The notes under the pieces are model-generated. The model was not told the DNA's origin. It saw only the letters and a program-made list of their open reading frames with translations, and did not search any database. Positions 1-7,841 of a stretch of 64,000 nt of DNA are shown piece after piece. Made by a program: the position numbers and the translations under genes. The stretch is from NCBI GenBank assembly GCA_029098305.1, contig JAQXOB010000020.1, positions 1-64,000 of the forward strand, in the 5' to 3' direction. The stretch is from Clostridia bacterium. GTDB taxonomy: Bacteria > Bacillota > Clostridia > Oscillospirales > Acutalibacteraceae. How positions within the stretch are numbered: position 1 is the stretch's first letter; each line of letters starts with the position of its first letter.

Positions 1-63
1 TTTGTGCTCGGTTTCTTTTTCCAATGTTACCATTTGTTCTTGTAATAGCTCAAAGCTTTTCAT
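1..63 (-). CDS. 5' end of an unknown gene leaving the window at the left edge
   Basis: An ATG at 63-61 on the minus strand opens a frame of 21 codons that runs uninterrupted to the window edge (MKSFELLQEQM followed by VTLEKETEHK). The peptide is charged and helix-like, possibly the start of a coiled coil. A promoter-like sequence lies just upstream (81-109) and a weak GGGTGA ribosome site precedes the start. Too little is visible to name a function. Confidence 0.5.
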   Translation of the reverse strand, partial: MKSFELLQEQMVTLEKETEHK

Positions 64-80
64 ATTTATCACCCACTTAT

Positions 81-109
81 GTTATACCATGTTGGGCGAC
101 TTTTTGAAA
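81..109 (-). promoter_or_regulatory. Putative sigma-A promoter for the left-edge gene
   Basis: Minus-strand TATAAC (-10, 86-81) is preceded by TGG, giving an extended -10. A poor -35 (TTTCAA, 109-104) sits 17 bases upstream. It would give a leader of about 10-15 bases before the ATG at 63. The -35 is weak, so this rests mainly on the extended -10. Confidence 0.4.
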
Positions 110-128
110 TTACAAATTTATTACAAAA

Positions 129-1028
129 TTAGATTGACGTGGACTGATTATCAATATAGTTGCGGTATTCCTCTAAACTCATATCGAGCATACGCATCCT
201 TTTGGCATTTTCTTTACCAACGTATCTAAAGGTATTGTATATCGGTTCATAACCGGTATAATTTTCTTTCTTTTCGGGATATCGTAATACAAAACCATAC
301 TTAACACAATTGTTGTAAAGCCATATATATTCGCTAGTTTTTTCAAAGTTTTCATTGCCACTATCAAATGATATGAGTAAGCCGGTTCTATATTCACAGC
401 TTTCACCATCAGGTGTGGTCTTCATAGCATATTCTTCTGATTTTACAGAGCTATATCCCATCTCATTTTCAAAATAGTTAATGGTATCTTCATATGTTTT
501 CTGCTGCTCTTCATATGACACATAACCTTTTGTTATTTTTAGATTTAACCCGTTTTTTTCTGCTTCTGTCATCATTTCTTCAAGATCGCTTAACATATCT
601 TTTGATATAAACACGCCATCATATTCATATAGTTTCGGTGTGAAGCCACTATCTATCCTGTTATTTGAATTTACCACTGTTATTAGACGTTCGTTTATTT
701 TTGCCGAGTCTTCTTTCTCAGGCTTATTCTCAGCGGATACAATTACCTCGGTATCGGTTGAAATCAATTCTGTTAAAGAAAAATCCAGCGTATCATTTCC
801 AACAACAAATAGGAAGTATAACGCACTCATAAATATAACAACACAAATCACAGAGGCGATAATTCTCATCCAAAAACGCAAAATTTTAAGTTTTCGCTCT
901 TTGTCCATATTATTTCTCGTATCTATAATTTTTTCACTGCATATACTATGTGCCTTAAATGTCTTTATTTTTGTTTTTTTAAATTTTTTTATTTTAGTTC
1001 GTTCAATTTTATTTTTTGTAATAGGCAA
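129..1028 (-). CDS. VanY-like (peptidase M15) membrane protein lacking the zinc ligands
   Basis: Type II membrane protein of 299 residues: a basic cytoplasmic N-terminus (1-51), one membrane segment (about 56-76) and an extracytoplasmic domain that follows the D-Ala-D-Ala carboxypeptidase VanY pattern (KGYVSYEEQQ, then CEYRTGLLISFD, then KYGFVLRYP, TGYEPIY and FRYVG). In active VanY enzymes these regions carry an SEHQTGLAxD motif and EPWHFRYVG. Here the first His aligns with Tyr213, the Asp with Ser220 and the last His with Tyr, so all three zinc ligands appear lost while the glutamate of the EPxH motif remains. The fold assignment comes from motif order. TTG at 1028 is favoured as start because AGGTG lies seven bases upstream; an ATG at 908 would remove 40 residues. 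It follows trhA by 28 bases and is probably cotranscribed. Confidence 0.75.
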   Translation of the reverse strand: MPITKNKIERTKIKKFKKTKIKTFKAHSICSEKIIDTRNNMDKERKLKILRFWMRIIASVICVVIFMSALYFLFVVGNDTLDFSLTELISTDTEVIVSAENKPEKEDSAKINERLITVVNSNNRIDSGFTPKLYEYDGVFISKDMLSDLEEMMTEAEKNGLNLKITKGYVSYEEQQKTYEDTINYFENEMGYSSVKSEEYAMKTTPDGESCEYRTGLLISFDSGNENFEKTSEYIWLYNNCVKYGFVLRYPEKKENYTGYEPIYNTFRYVGKENAKRMRMLDMSLEEYRNYIDNQSTSI

Positions 1029-1056
1029 TGCCTGTCACCTCATGTCCATTATTACT

Positions 1057-1728
1057 TTACATTGTGTATAAGAAAATACAGAAAAAGTGTAATATACTAC
1101 CTATTACGACAAAGATATGGAATACAGAATGTATATATCTGTGTTTTTTTCCGATTCTATATAATACAGCACCAATAGTATAGGATATTCCACCGGTAAT
1201 CAGATACACGAACCCTTGAATACTTACAGCTTGTATAGTGGTTTTTAAAGCAAATATTATGCACCAGCCCATCGCAATATAGCATATCATTGAAAAAACC
1301 TTATACTTATTTAAATCAATCGCTGTGAATGTGGTGGCTAAAACTGCACAACCCCATACAATTCCAAAAAGCACCCATGCAACAACGGGATTTACATTTC
1401 TAATTCCTGCAAGTAGTAGAGGAGTATATGTTCCTGCAATTAGAAAATAAATTGTGCAATGGTCAAGAACCTGCATAACCTTTTTTGGTCTCTCCGGTAT
1501 CAGTCCATGATAAATACTTGACATAGAATATAATACAATTAAAGATGCACCATATATTGCGCCGCTTATTACACCCCATATGTTATCGTGCTGTGCAGCT
1601 TTTACCACACACAGAACAAGTGCTACAATGCCTAGTGCTCCGCCCACAATGTGCGAAACCATGTTAAAGATTTCTTCACCTCGTGTATAATCAGGCAATT
1701 TTCTGTCAGATAGAGCTGTTCTTTTCAT
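1057..1728 (-). CDS. trhA: TrhA / hemolysin III family membrane protein (PAQR superfamily)
   Basis: About 223 residues with seven predicted membrane helices. Family hallmarks are visible: an N-terminal acidic GEE motif, SSIYHG after helix 2, HCTIYFLIAGTYTP in the middle and HSVFHIFVVIGSILHF near the end, supplying the conserved Ser, Asp and His residues of the PAQR metal site. Bacterial members have been linked to membrane homeostasis; the haemolysin name is historical. I place the start at ATG 1728 because AAGAAGGA lies nine bases upstream; the ATG at 1737 directly abuts that site. It has its own promoter (1765-1793) and is followed by the VanY-like gene. Confidence 0.9.
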   Translation of the reverse strand: MKRTALSDRKLPDYTRGEEIFNMVSHIVGGALGIVALVLCVVKAAQHDNIWGVISGAIYGASLIVLYSMSSIYHGLIPERPKKVMQVLDHCTIYFLIAGTYTPLLLAGIRNVNPVVAWVLFGIVWGCAVLATTFTAIDLNKYKVFSMICYIAMGWCIIFALKTTIQAVSIQGFVYLITGGISYTIGAVLYRIGKKHRYIHSVFHIFVVIGSILHFFCIFLYTM

Positions 1729-1764
1729 TTGCTTCATTCCTTCTTTCGTGTTTTCCAGTGTTTA

Positions 1765-1793
1765 ATTTTATCACAACCACATTTATTTATCAA
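1765..1793 (-). promoter_or_regulatory. Sigma-A promoter of trhA
   Basis: Minus strand: -35 TTGATA (1793-1788), 17-base spacer, -10 TAAAAT (1770-1765) preceded by TGA (extended -10). It lies about 35 bases upstream of the trhA start and is divergent from the promoter of the HAD gene at 1966. Confidence 0.65.
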
Positions 1794-1853
1794 GAATTAT
1801 TATATGTCAAAAGCAAGATTTTCATCGTATGAAAAAGAATATTAGGATTCTTA

Positions 1854-1882
1854 TTGTCCTAAAGTTTTTTATATGATATAAT
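1854..1882 (+). promoter_or_regulatory. Sigma-A promoter of the HAD hydrolase gene
   Basis: -35 TTGTCC (1854-1859), 17-base spacer, perfect -10 TATAAT (1877-1882) with an upstream TGA extension. Transcription would start near 1889 and leave a leader of roughly 75 bases. Confidence 0.6.
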
Positions 1883-1965
1883 TTCATCATGTAATCGGCA
1901 ATTAATTAGAATGAACAGGAGTTTCTGAAAGATCTTAATGTATTAAACACAGGAAGGAAATTAAA

Positions 1966-2625
1966 ATGGAGTTAAAATATAAATGTCTTGTATTGGATCA
2001 TGATGACACCGTAGTAAATTCAACGGCCTTAATACACTATCCATGTTTTGTGGAGTATGCTAATAGCTTTTTACCGGGAGTGAATATCACTCTAGAAGAG
2101 TATTTTAAATACAATTTCGATCCCGGTGTTGTTAAATTTTTTAGTGAAATATGCGGAATGTCTGAGGAAGATATGGATAAAGAACAGTTGTACTGGTTGG
2201 ATTATGTTAAACAGCATATTCCGTCTGTTTATCCGGGCATGAGAGAAATATTAGAAGAGCATAAGAGGCGTGGCGGAATAATTGCCGTTGTAAGTCATTC
2301 TTATTCAGAAAATATTCTTCGTGATTACAAGGCAAACAACCTGCCTGAACCAGACATGACATTCGGATGGGAATATCCCTCGCATCAAAAAAAACCAAAT
2401 CCTTGGCCACTAGTGCAACTTATGCAAAACTATGATCTAGCTCCTCAAGAAATGATTGTAATTGATGATTTAAAGCCAGGTTTTGATATGGCTAAGGCTG
2501 TAAATGTTCCTTTTGTAGCGGCAGGCTGGGCTAATGATATAGAAGAGATTGAAAAATTTATGAGAGCCAACTGTGACAGATACTTTAAAACAGTTGAAGA
2601 ATTAAAAGCCTTTTTATTTGATTAA
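1966..2625 (+). CDS. HAD superfamily hydrolase (phosphatase type)
   Basis: 219 residues with all four HAD motifs: motif I DHDDT (nucleophile Asp11, acid/base Asp13), motif II Ser110 (VVSHS), motif III Lys in the HQKKPNPWP segment, and motif IV Asp167-Asp168 (VIDDLKPG). The insert after motif I is helical, as in phosphoglycolate-phosphatase-like subfamily I members. The substrate cannot be told. AGGAAGG lies 9 bases before the ATG. It has its own promoter and appears monocistronic. Confidence 0.85.
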   Translation: MELKYKCLVLDHDDTVVNSTALIHYPCFVEYANSFLPGVNITLEEYFKYNFDPGVVKFFSEICGMSEEDMDKEQLYWLDYVKQHIPSVYPGMREILEEHKRRGGIIAVVSHSYSENILRDYKANNLPEPDMTFGWEYPSHQKKPNPWPLVQLMQNYDLAPQEMIVIDDLKPGFDMAKAVNVPFVAAGWANDIEEIEKFMRANCDRYFKTVEELKAFLFD

Positions 2626-2831
2626 ATTATCTATTCTACAATCGGAGACAAATCTTTAAGTTTCCAAATCTTATTTTTTTAGAAAGACTAATATGAACTG
2701 TTTGATTCTTAAACTTAATGATTATATGAATATCAAATGTGTTCTGGATGTCTTACAATCTTTTTTTATCAATTAAAAGATTACATACATATTTATTTTA
2801 AATAAAATAATAACTACATGGAGATGTATAT

Positions 2832-3254
2832 ATGAAGTGGTATCAAAATTTGGCTTATAAATTTGTTAGCTTTATGCAGGGCAGATATGGTTCGGATGAG
2901 CTTTCTCGTTTTCTCTCAATTTCAGCTATTATTATAATGATTTTGAGCTATATAAAACCACTTAGATCGATATCGATATTTTCTTTAGTTTTGATTGGGT
3001 TATCTATTTTTCGCACATTATCTAAAAATATATACAAGCGAAAAGCTGAGAGAGATAAATATCTTAAAATAAAATTTATGGTTAAAGATTTTTTCACATT
3101 AAATAAAAACAAAATTCGTGATAGAAAAACTCATAGATACTATAAGTGTCCAAATTGCAAGGCAAATTTAAGAATACCTAAGCAAAATAAAAAGAAAAAG
3201 ATTATGATTACGTGTCCAAAATGCAAAAATCAATTTACCCAGAAAGTACATTAA
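2832..3254 (+). CDS. Small membrane protein with C-terminal zinc ribbon
   Basis: 140 residues, not a recognised named gene. Two hydrophobic segments (about 29-41 and 44-60) are followed by a very basic stretch and a zinc ribbon formed by CPNCKANL and CPKCKNQF (CxxC pairs about 20 residues apart). The layout suggests a membrane-anchored protein with a cytoplasmic zinc ribbon. A GGAG site precedes the ATG by about eight bases. The 206-base stretch before it is very AT-rich and shows no clear promoter. The next gene starts 26 bases downstream, so the two may be cotranscribed. Confidence 0.7.
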   Translation: MKWYQNLAYKFVSFMQGRYGSDELSRFLSISAIIIMILSYIKPLRSISIFSLVLIGLSIFRTLSKNIYKRKAERDKYLKIKFMVKDFFTLNKNKIRDRKTHRYYKCPNCKANLRIPKQNKKKKIMITCPKCKNQFTQKVH

Positions 3255-3280
3255 TATACTTATAATTCAGGAGATAAATA

Positions 3281-4129
3281 ATGCGCTACACTGATATTAT
3301 TTTTGATTTGTATGGTACTTTGGTAGATATAAACACAGAGGAAGATAACCTAACTTTCGAGAAGACTGCGCTCTTTTACAATTTTTATGCTGCAAATTAT
3401 ACAGCCGACGAGCTTAAAACATCATATTTAGAGCTGATAGAAAAAACAGAAAAGAGTTCAACGACAACCTATGAATGTTATCCGGAAGTCAAGATCGAAA
3501 AAATCTTTTCGAAACTTTTTATCAAAAAGGGTATTTTAGATAACTGCGATCAGCTAGGTTTATATGCTGCTCAATTATTTAGGATTACATCTATAAATTA
3601 TCTGAAACTGTATCCGGGTGTTGTAGAAGCCTTAAAATTTCTTAAAAAAATAGGGTGTAGGTTGTGGTTATTAAGTAACGCACAAGCTGTGTTTACAAAG
3701 TATGAATTGCAAGCACTTGGAATTTCAAAATACTTTAATGGAATATACCTGTCTTCAAACTATGGGCACAAAAAGCCTGATTCTAGGTTTTTTGATGCTT
3801 TAATAAAAGAACATAACTTGGATTGTAACAAATGTATAATGATTGGAAATGACAGAAATAGCGATATTTTGGGTGCAAATAATATGAAAATTGATAGTCT
3901 GTATATGCATTCAAATCTAAGTCCCTCAGAGGATGCACCACCCGATTTTGATAAATATAAGTTAGGTTTATCAAAATTTAGTTTAAATAATAATAGTAAA
4001 AATTACACCATATCTGATGATAGACCATCTGCTACCTATGGATATTATGGTTATGATTGGCGTGAATTACTACCATTATTAGTAGATATTATTTATGATG
4101 AAAATATGACATTGAATTTGGAGAGATAA
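3281..4129 (+). CDS. HAD superfamily hydrolase with DxYGT motif
   Basis: 282 residues. Motif I is DLYGT (nucleophile Asp9), so the usual +2 acid/base Asp of phosphatases is Tyr11, as in L-2-haloacid dehalogenases. Motif II Ser (LLSNAQ), motif III Lys (GHKKPDSRFF) and motif IV Asp residues (IGNDRNSD) are present. A C-terminal extension of about 60 residues after the HAD core is unusual. The last 25 residues (from YGYYGYDW) look like a conserved tail rather than noise. The downstream phosphodiesterase starts two bases after the stop, so the two should be translated from one message. The chemistry is uncertain: many Firmicutes HAD proteins carry this motif without a proven dehalogenase role. Confidence 0.85.
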   Translation: MRYTDIIFDLYGTLVDINTEEDNLTFEKTALFYNFYAANYTADELKTSYLELIEKTEKSSTTTYECYPEVKIEKIFSKLFIKKGILDNCDQLGLYAAQLFRITSINYLKLYPGVVEALKFLKKIGCRLWLLSNAQAVFTKYELQALGISKYFNGIYLSSNYGHKKPDSRFFDALIKEHNLDCNKCIMIGNDRNSDILGANNMKIDSLYMHSNLSPSEDAPPDFDKYKLGLSKFSLNNNSKNYTISDDRPSATYGYYGYDWRELLPLLVDIIYDENMTLNLER

Positions 4130-4131
4130 CA

Positions 4132-4680
4132 ATGAAATATCTTGTTGCGTCTGATATACATGGCTCTGCCTTTTACTGTAAACAATTAATATCTGTTTTT
4201 GAGTATGAAAAACCTGACAAAATTATTCTTTTAGGTGATCTTCTTTACCATGGTCCACGCAATGACTTGCCAAAAGAATATGATCCAAAACAGGTTATAG
4301 AAATGCTAAATAACTACAAAAATAAAATTTTATGTGTTAGGGGCAACTGTGATGGGGAAGTAGATCAAATGGTTCTGTCATTTCCCATAATGGCAGATTA
4401 TGCTGTGCTTTATACAGCAGGTCGTAATATTTATATTACACATGGTCATAAATTTAATTTAAATTCTCTGCCACCACTTCAACGAGATGATGTAATCTTG
4501 CATGGACACACTCATATTCCGGCATGGCAAAGCTTTGGAGATAATAATATATATCTGAATCCCGGTTCAGTCTCGATCCCAAAAGAAAATTCACCGCATA
4601 GCTATATGATAATAGAAGATGAGCTGGTTATGTGGAAGACAATTGATGGAAATACATTTCATTCAATGTACTTGAACTAA
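4132..4680 (+). CDS. yfcE: YfcE/MJ0936-family metallophosphoesterase
   Basis: 182 residues with the complete set of metallophosphoesterase motifs: DIHG (Asp8, His10), GDLLYHGPRN, GNCD, THGH, HGHTH and the closing NPGS. Length and motif spacing match the YfcE/MJ0936 phosphodiesterases that bind two divalent metals and hydrolyse phosphodiesters in vitro. The natural substrate is unknown. GGAGAG lies six bases before the ATG, and the gene follows the HAD gene with a two-base gap, so a shared role in phospho-metabolite handling is likely. It appears to end its operon. Confidence 0.88.
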   Translation: MKYLVASDIHGSAFYCKQLISVFEYEKPDKIILLGDLLYHGPRNDLPKEYDPKQVIEMLNNYKNKILCVRGNCDGEVDQMVLSFPIMADYAVLYTAGRNIYITHGHKFNLNSLPPLQRDDVILHGHTHIPAWQSFGDNNIYLNPGSVSIPKENSPHSYMIIEDELVMWKTIDGNTFHSMYLN

Positions 4681-4748
4681 AAACTTATAATCATTAATAA
4701 AAAATTAAGGTTTTTAATTTCTGTAAAACAAAATTTTGTAGTATTCAC

Positions 4749-4777
4749 TTGACGGAATGTATAGTAATATGTTAGAC
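4749..4777 (+). promoter_or_regulatory. Tentative promoter of the dockerin-only gene
   Basis: -35 TTGACG (4749-4754) followed after 17 bases by TTAGAC (4772-4777). The -35 is good and the -10 poor. Position, about 38 bases before the ATG at 4815, fits. Confidence 0.3.
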
Positions 4778-4814
4778 TTATAAAAGAAAAATGATTGTTT
4801 TGGAGGAATTTATA

Positions 4815-5216
4815 ATGAAAAAAGTATTATTATCAATTATATCCTTGATTATATGCACGCTAATGATTTCATCGGTATCCGTTGCATTTGCAGATGATGA
4901 TATAGTATTGCTTGATGAGTGCAAAAAAGGCGATGTCAATTGTGATGAGAAAATTACAATGGATGATATCGTTATGCTTCAGAGACATCTTGCTAAGCTA
5001 TTAACAATTTCAGGAAGTGTTGAAAATGAAGGCGATGCCTTATGGGCAGCTGATGTTACATTTGATAATAATGTCAATATGGAAGATGTCGTTATGATTC
5101 AAAAATATATTGCAAAGCTCATATCCTCTTTTGAAAATCCAAACGGTGGAGATATCTTTGATTTGGTAGACACTGATACGGATGAAGAAGGATGGAGCCA
5201 AGTAGTCAAACCTTAA
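4815..5216 (+). CDS. Secreted dockerin-only protein
   Basis: 133 residues from the ATG at 4815 (TGGAGGAA seven bases upstream; an upstream in-frame ATG at 4791 lacks a ribosome site). It has a signal peptide (about 1-26, ending VAFA), a short acidic link, and then two calcium-loop/helix repeats typical of type I dockerins: GDVNCDEKITMDDIV...LQRHLAKL and ADVTFDNNVNMEDVV...IQKYIAKL. After that comes only an acidic tail of about 25 residues. There is no enzymatic or binding module. Dockerins normally attach enzymes to cohesins, so a stand-alone one could cap, block or bridge cohesins, or carry its tail as cargo. A terminator follows directly, so the gene is monocistronic. The dockerin call is firm; the role is open. 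Confidence 0.85.
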   Translation: MKKVLLSIISLIICTLMISSVSVAFADDDIVLLDECKKGDVNCDEKITMDDIVMLQRHLAKLLTISGSVENEGDALWAADVTFDNNVNMEDVVMIQKYIAKLISSFENPNGGDIFDLVDTDTDEEGWSQVVKP

Positions 5217-5240
5217 AGAATTTATATTGTTTATTGATAA

Positions 5241-5286
5241 ATGGCATTGACTTATTAAAATGAAGTTGGTCAGTGCCATTTTTATT
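5241..5286 (+). terminator. Rho-independent terminator after the dockerin-only gene
   Basis: ATGGCATTGAC (5241-5251) pairs with GTCAGTGCCAT (5269-5279) in an 11-base stem with one G-U pair, followed by a run of T. Confidence 0.85.
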
Positions 5287-5314
5287 TATAATATTGAGCA
5301 AGGAAAATTAGTAA

Positions 5315-6490
5315 ATGGAAAACAGACATATAATTTTGGGAGATTATGTTATATCTTTGTTAAGATCTGTAATTTTAAATACAAAACCTCAGGATAAACC
5401 AAATGATATAACTTGGTTAGATGTATATAATTTTGCAAATAAACAAAATGTCACGAATATGACCTACTATGCAATAAAGAACATGGGATTAAGTGACACG
5501 GATTTATTGCCGTTTTATGAGGATTACAAAAAGTTCACAATAAGAGAAGCCAAACAGCAGTTGATGACAGAGCGTATTTTTTCTATGCTTGATGAAAAAG
5601 AAATAAACTGTATGCCAATGAAAGGTTTTTGCATTAAGAATTTATATCCTGTAGAGTCTATGCGATATTCTGTTGATACAGATATATATTTCGATAGTTC
5701 CAGAGCTGAAGATCTAAATGAAATTATGCTATCATTAGGTTTTACATTTAAAAAAGATGAATACGATCAACTAATATATCACAAGCTGCCAATCTATAAC
5801 TATGAAATGCATAAAAATCTAGTAGAAGATAGAATACCGGGATTTGAGTATTTTTCATCTTCATTTGATAGGAGTATTCCATATTCAGATGAATTTAAAT
5901 ATGTGCGTGTAATGAGCAACGAAGACTTGCTTTTACATAGTGTAGCGCATTTTTATAAGCATTATGTTGGTGAAGGTGCAGGAATCAGATTTTTATTAGA
6001 TATATATTTCTTAACCGAAAAATTACAGTACGACAAGGAATATGTGCATAGAAAACTTGATGAATTTTCGCTTCTAGATTTTTTTAAAAAGATGAAAAAT
6101 CTGAGTGATATCTGGTTTAAATCAGGTGAATATGATACCAACTACAGAAAAATTGCCTTATTTTTATACTCAAACGGTGTATTTGGAAATACTTTAGTTG
6201 GTGGTTTCAACAGATTAAATGAGATAGATGTAAAAAAGAAAATTTCTAAAGCAAAAAAAATAAGGAATTATCTTAGTATATGGTTTTTGAATATAGATAT
6301 AATGAAAAAAATATATCCCATATTAGAAAAAGCCCCTATATTATTGCCTTTTTGTTGGTTACATAAAGGAATAAAGACGCTGATAACTAAACCGCAAGCT
6401 ATTAAAAAACAAGTGGAAGTTGTAAAAAATTCCTCTTATATTGAAGAAATATATAAGATAAGCGGAGTAAAATACGATGATCGAAAATGA
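5315..6490 (+). CDS. Nucleotidyltransferase-fold protein (NTP_transf_5-like)
   Basis: 391 residues resembling the uncharacterised nucleotidyltransferase family PF14907. The diagnostic region is MKGFCIKNLYP...SMRYSVDTDIYFD at about residues 108-130, matching the family pattern KGxxLxxxYPxxxxRxxxDID with two acidic residues as presumed metal ligands. The rest is mostly helical and basic. Members often lie in polysaccharide or peptide-modification loci, but nothing here indicates a substrate. It overlaps the AlkD-like gene by 14 bases, so translation is probably coupled. Confidence 0.65.
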   Translation: MENRHIILGDYVISLLRSVILNTKPQDKPNDITWLDVYNFANKQNVTNMTYYAIKNMGLSDTDLLPFYEDYKKFTIREAKQQLMTERIFSMLDEKEINCMPMKGFCIKNLYPVESMRYSVDTDIYFDSSRAEDLNEIMLSLGFTFKKDEYDQLIYHKLPIYNYEMHKNLVEDRIPGFEYFSSSFDRSIPYSDEFKYVRVMSNEDLLLHSVAHFYKHYVGEGAGIRFLLDIYFLTEKLQYDKEYVHRKLDEFSLLDFFKKMKNLSDIWFKSGEYDTNYRKIALFLYSNGVFGNTLVGGFNRLNEIDVKKKISKAKKIRNYLSIWFLNIDIMKKIYPILEKAPILLPFCWLHKGIKTLITKPQAIKKQVEVVKNSSYIEEIYKISGVKYDDRK

Positions 6491-7166
6491 TACTATTCAA
6501 GCAATGCTTTTTTCTTTGAAAGACGAAGAATATCGAAACTTTCACTGCAAGCTTATACCCAATGTTGATCGTGAAAAAGTAATAGGCGTACGCACACCAG
6601 CCCTCAGGAAGCTTGCCAAAAACTTGAATGGATGTAAGGAATCAGAAACGTTTTTGCATTCACTCCCGCATAAATATTATGAAGAAAATAATCTCCATGC
6701 ATTCCTAATAGAAATAGAAAAGGATTTTCACACCTGTGTTGATCTTGTAAATGAGTTCCTCCCTTATATAGACAATTGGGCAACATGCGATTCGTTCTTT
6801 CCGGTTGTTTTTAAAAAGAATAGGGGATTACTAATAAAAGAGATTTACAAATGGATTGCTTCTGATCATGTATATGTAAAGCGCTTTGCAATAAGACAAC
6901 TAATGAAGCTTTATCTTGATAACGAAAGCTTTGATCCTAAATATATGAATATGGTAGCTTGTCAAGCAGGAGATGACTATTACCTAAATATGATGATTGC
7001 ATGGTACTTTGCCACAGCACTTGTGTTTCAATATGAACATGCGGTAAGATATCTTGAAAACAATATGTTAGATAAAAAGATTCACAATAAAACAATCCAA
7101 AAGGCAATCGAGAGCTACCGTATCGATAATCAGATTAAAGATTATTTAAGACAGTTAAGAAAATGA
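6477..7166 (+). CDS. AlkD-like DNA alkylation repair protein (HEAT-like repeats)
   Basis: 229 residues, all-helical, with the opening pattern of the DNA alkylation repair family PF08713: an N-terminal helix pair, then GVRTPALRKLAKNL, a DNWATCDSF segment and repeated helical hairpins (WIASDHVYVKRFAIRQLMKLYL). The family includes the AlkD glycosylase, which removes N3- and N7-alkylpurines by a non-base-flipping mechanism. WATCDSF supplies the Trp and Asp common in members. A GGAG site sits nine bases before the ATG, inside the end of the preceding gene. A terminator follows. Confidence 0.82.
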   Translation: MIENDTIQAMLFSLKDEEYRNFHCKLIPNVDREKVIGVRTPALRKLAKNLNGCKESETFLHSLPHKYYEENNLHAFLIEIEKDFHTCVDLVNEFLPYIDNWATCDSFFPVVFKKNRGLLIKEIYKWIASDHVYVKRFAIRQLMKLYLDNESFDPKYMNMVACQAGDDYYLNMMIAWYFATALVFQYEHAVRYLENNMLDKKIHNKTIQKAIESYRIDNQIKDYLRQLRK

Positions 7167-7185
7167 AAATATTATATATAAAAAT

Positions 7186-7215
7186 CCAGACTTTTTTATC
7201 AGTCTGGGTTTTTAT
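7186..7215 (+). terminator. Terminator after the AlkD-like gene
   Basis: CCAGACT (7186-7192) pairs with AGTCTGG (7201-7207), followed by GTTTTTAT. The T run inside the loop would also let it function in part on the minus strand. Confidence 0.75.
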
Positions 7216-7230
7216 ATATTTGATAACATG

Positions 7231-7258
7231 AAAAAAGAGCCTCACATCAAGTGAAGCT
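7231..7258 (-). terminator. Terminator of the ylxM-ffh-rpsP-khpA operon
   Basis: On the minus strand AGCTTCAC (7258-7251) pairs with GTGAGGCT (7245-7238), with one G-U pair, then CTTTTTTC. It lies 22 bases beyond the khpA stop. Confidence 0.8.
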
Positions 7259-7279
7259 CCAACAAAACAGATAATAAAA

Positions 7280-7513
7280 TTAGTCTATTTCAACCATTAC
7301 TTTAGTATTGTTTCTAATTGCAACGGATCTTGCAATTGTGCGTATTGACTTAGCGATACGGCCTTGCTTTCCAATTACACGGCCCATATCTTCCTGAGCA
7401 ACATGAAGATGATATACGATGATACCTTCCTCGTTAACTTCATCTTCTGTTACACTTACAGCATCAGGATTCTCAACAAGACCCTGAGCTATAACCTTAA
7501 GCAAGTCTTTCAT
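7280..7513 (-). CDS. khpA: KH-domain RNA-binding protein KhpA
   Basis: 77 residues, essentially one KH domain with the GxxG loop as GKQG (about 48-51) followed by the helix RIAKSIRTIARSVA. KhpA (YlqC) binds RNA, commonly as a partner of KhpB/Jag, and influences cell division and envelope genes. Its place directly after rpsP in an ffh operon is the usual one in Firmicutes. It is the last gene of the operon, 23 bases after rpsP. Confidence 0.93.
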   Translation of the reverse strand: MKDLLKVIAQGLVENPDAVSVTEDEVNEEGIIVYHLHVAQEDMGRVIGKQGRIAKSIRTIARSVAIRNNTKVMVEID

Positions 7514-7536
7514 AATATTTTATCCTCCGCAAAAAA

Positions 7537-7782
7537 TTAGTCAAGAATGTTGTTCTTCTTGAGTAAAGCTTTAACAGTGTCTGTTGGTTGTGCACCATTT
7601 GCAATCCACTTCTTTGTCTTCTCAGCATCAACCTTTACGAGTGCTGGCTCTGTAAGTGGGTTGTAATAACCTAATTCCTCGATGAATCTACCATCTCTTG
7701 GATATCTAGAATCTGCTACAACGATGCGATAGAAAGGTGATTTCTTTGCACCCATGCGACGCAATCTGATTTTAACTGCCAT
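7537..7782 (-). CDS. rpsP: 30S ribosomal protein S16
   Basis: 81 residues beginning [25 protein letters not shown], the universal S16 signature, and containing [11 protein letters not shown]. Full length for the family. It assists 30S assembly. A GGAGGTGA site precedes the ATG. It lies between ffh and khpA, as in many Clostridia; rimM and trmD, which often follow, are absent here. Confidence 0.97.
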   Translation of the reverse strand: MAVKIRLRRMGAKKSPFYRIVVADSRYPRDGRFIEELGYYNPLTEPALVKVDAEKTKKWIANGAQPTDTVKALLKKNNILD

Positions 7783-7841
7783 TATTATTCACCTCCAAAT
7801 AAATATTCTTTTATTATAAATATCGGTACAATACCGAGTTA

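Noticed and set aside
640..1071. Plus-strand ORF of 143 codons opposite the VanY-like gene
   Set aside because: It is the complement of a real gene, has no ribosome site and its product is a low-complexity hydrophobic sequence.
2757..2782. AATCTTTT / AAAAGATT inverted repeat upstream of the zinc-ribbon gene
   Set aside because: Made entirely of A/T runs in a very AT-rich gap; such pairs arise by chance and no promoter or terminator features accompany it.
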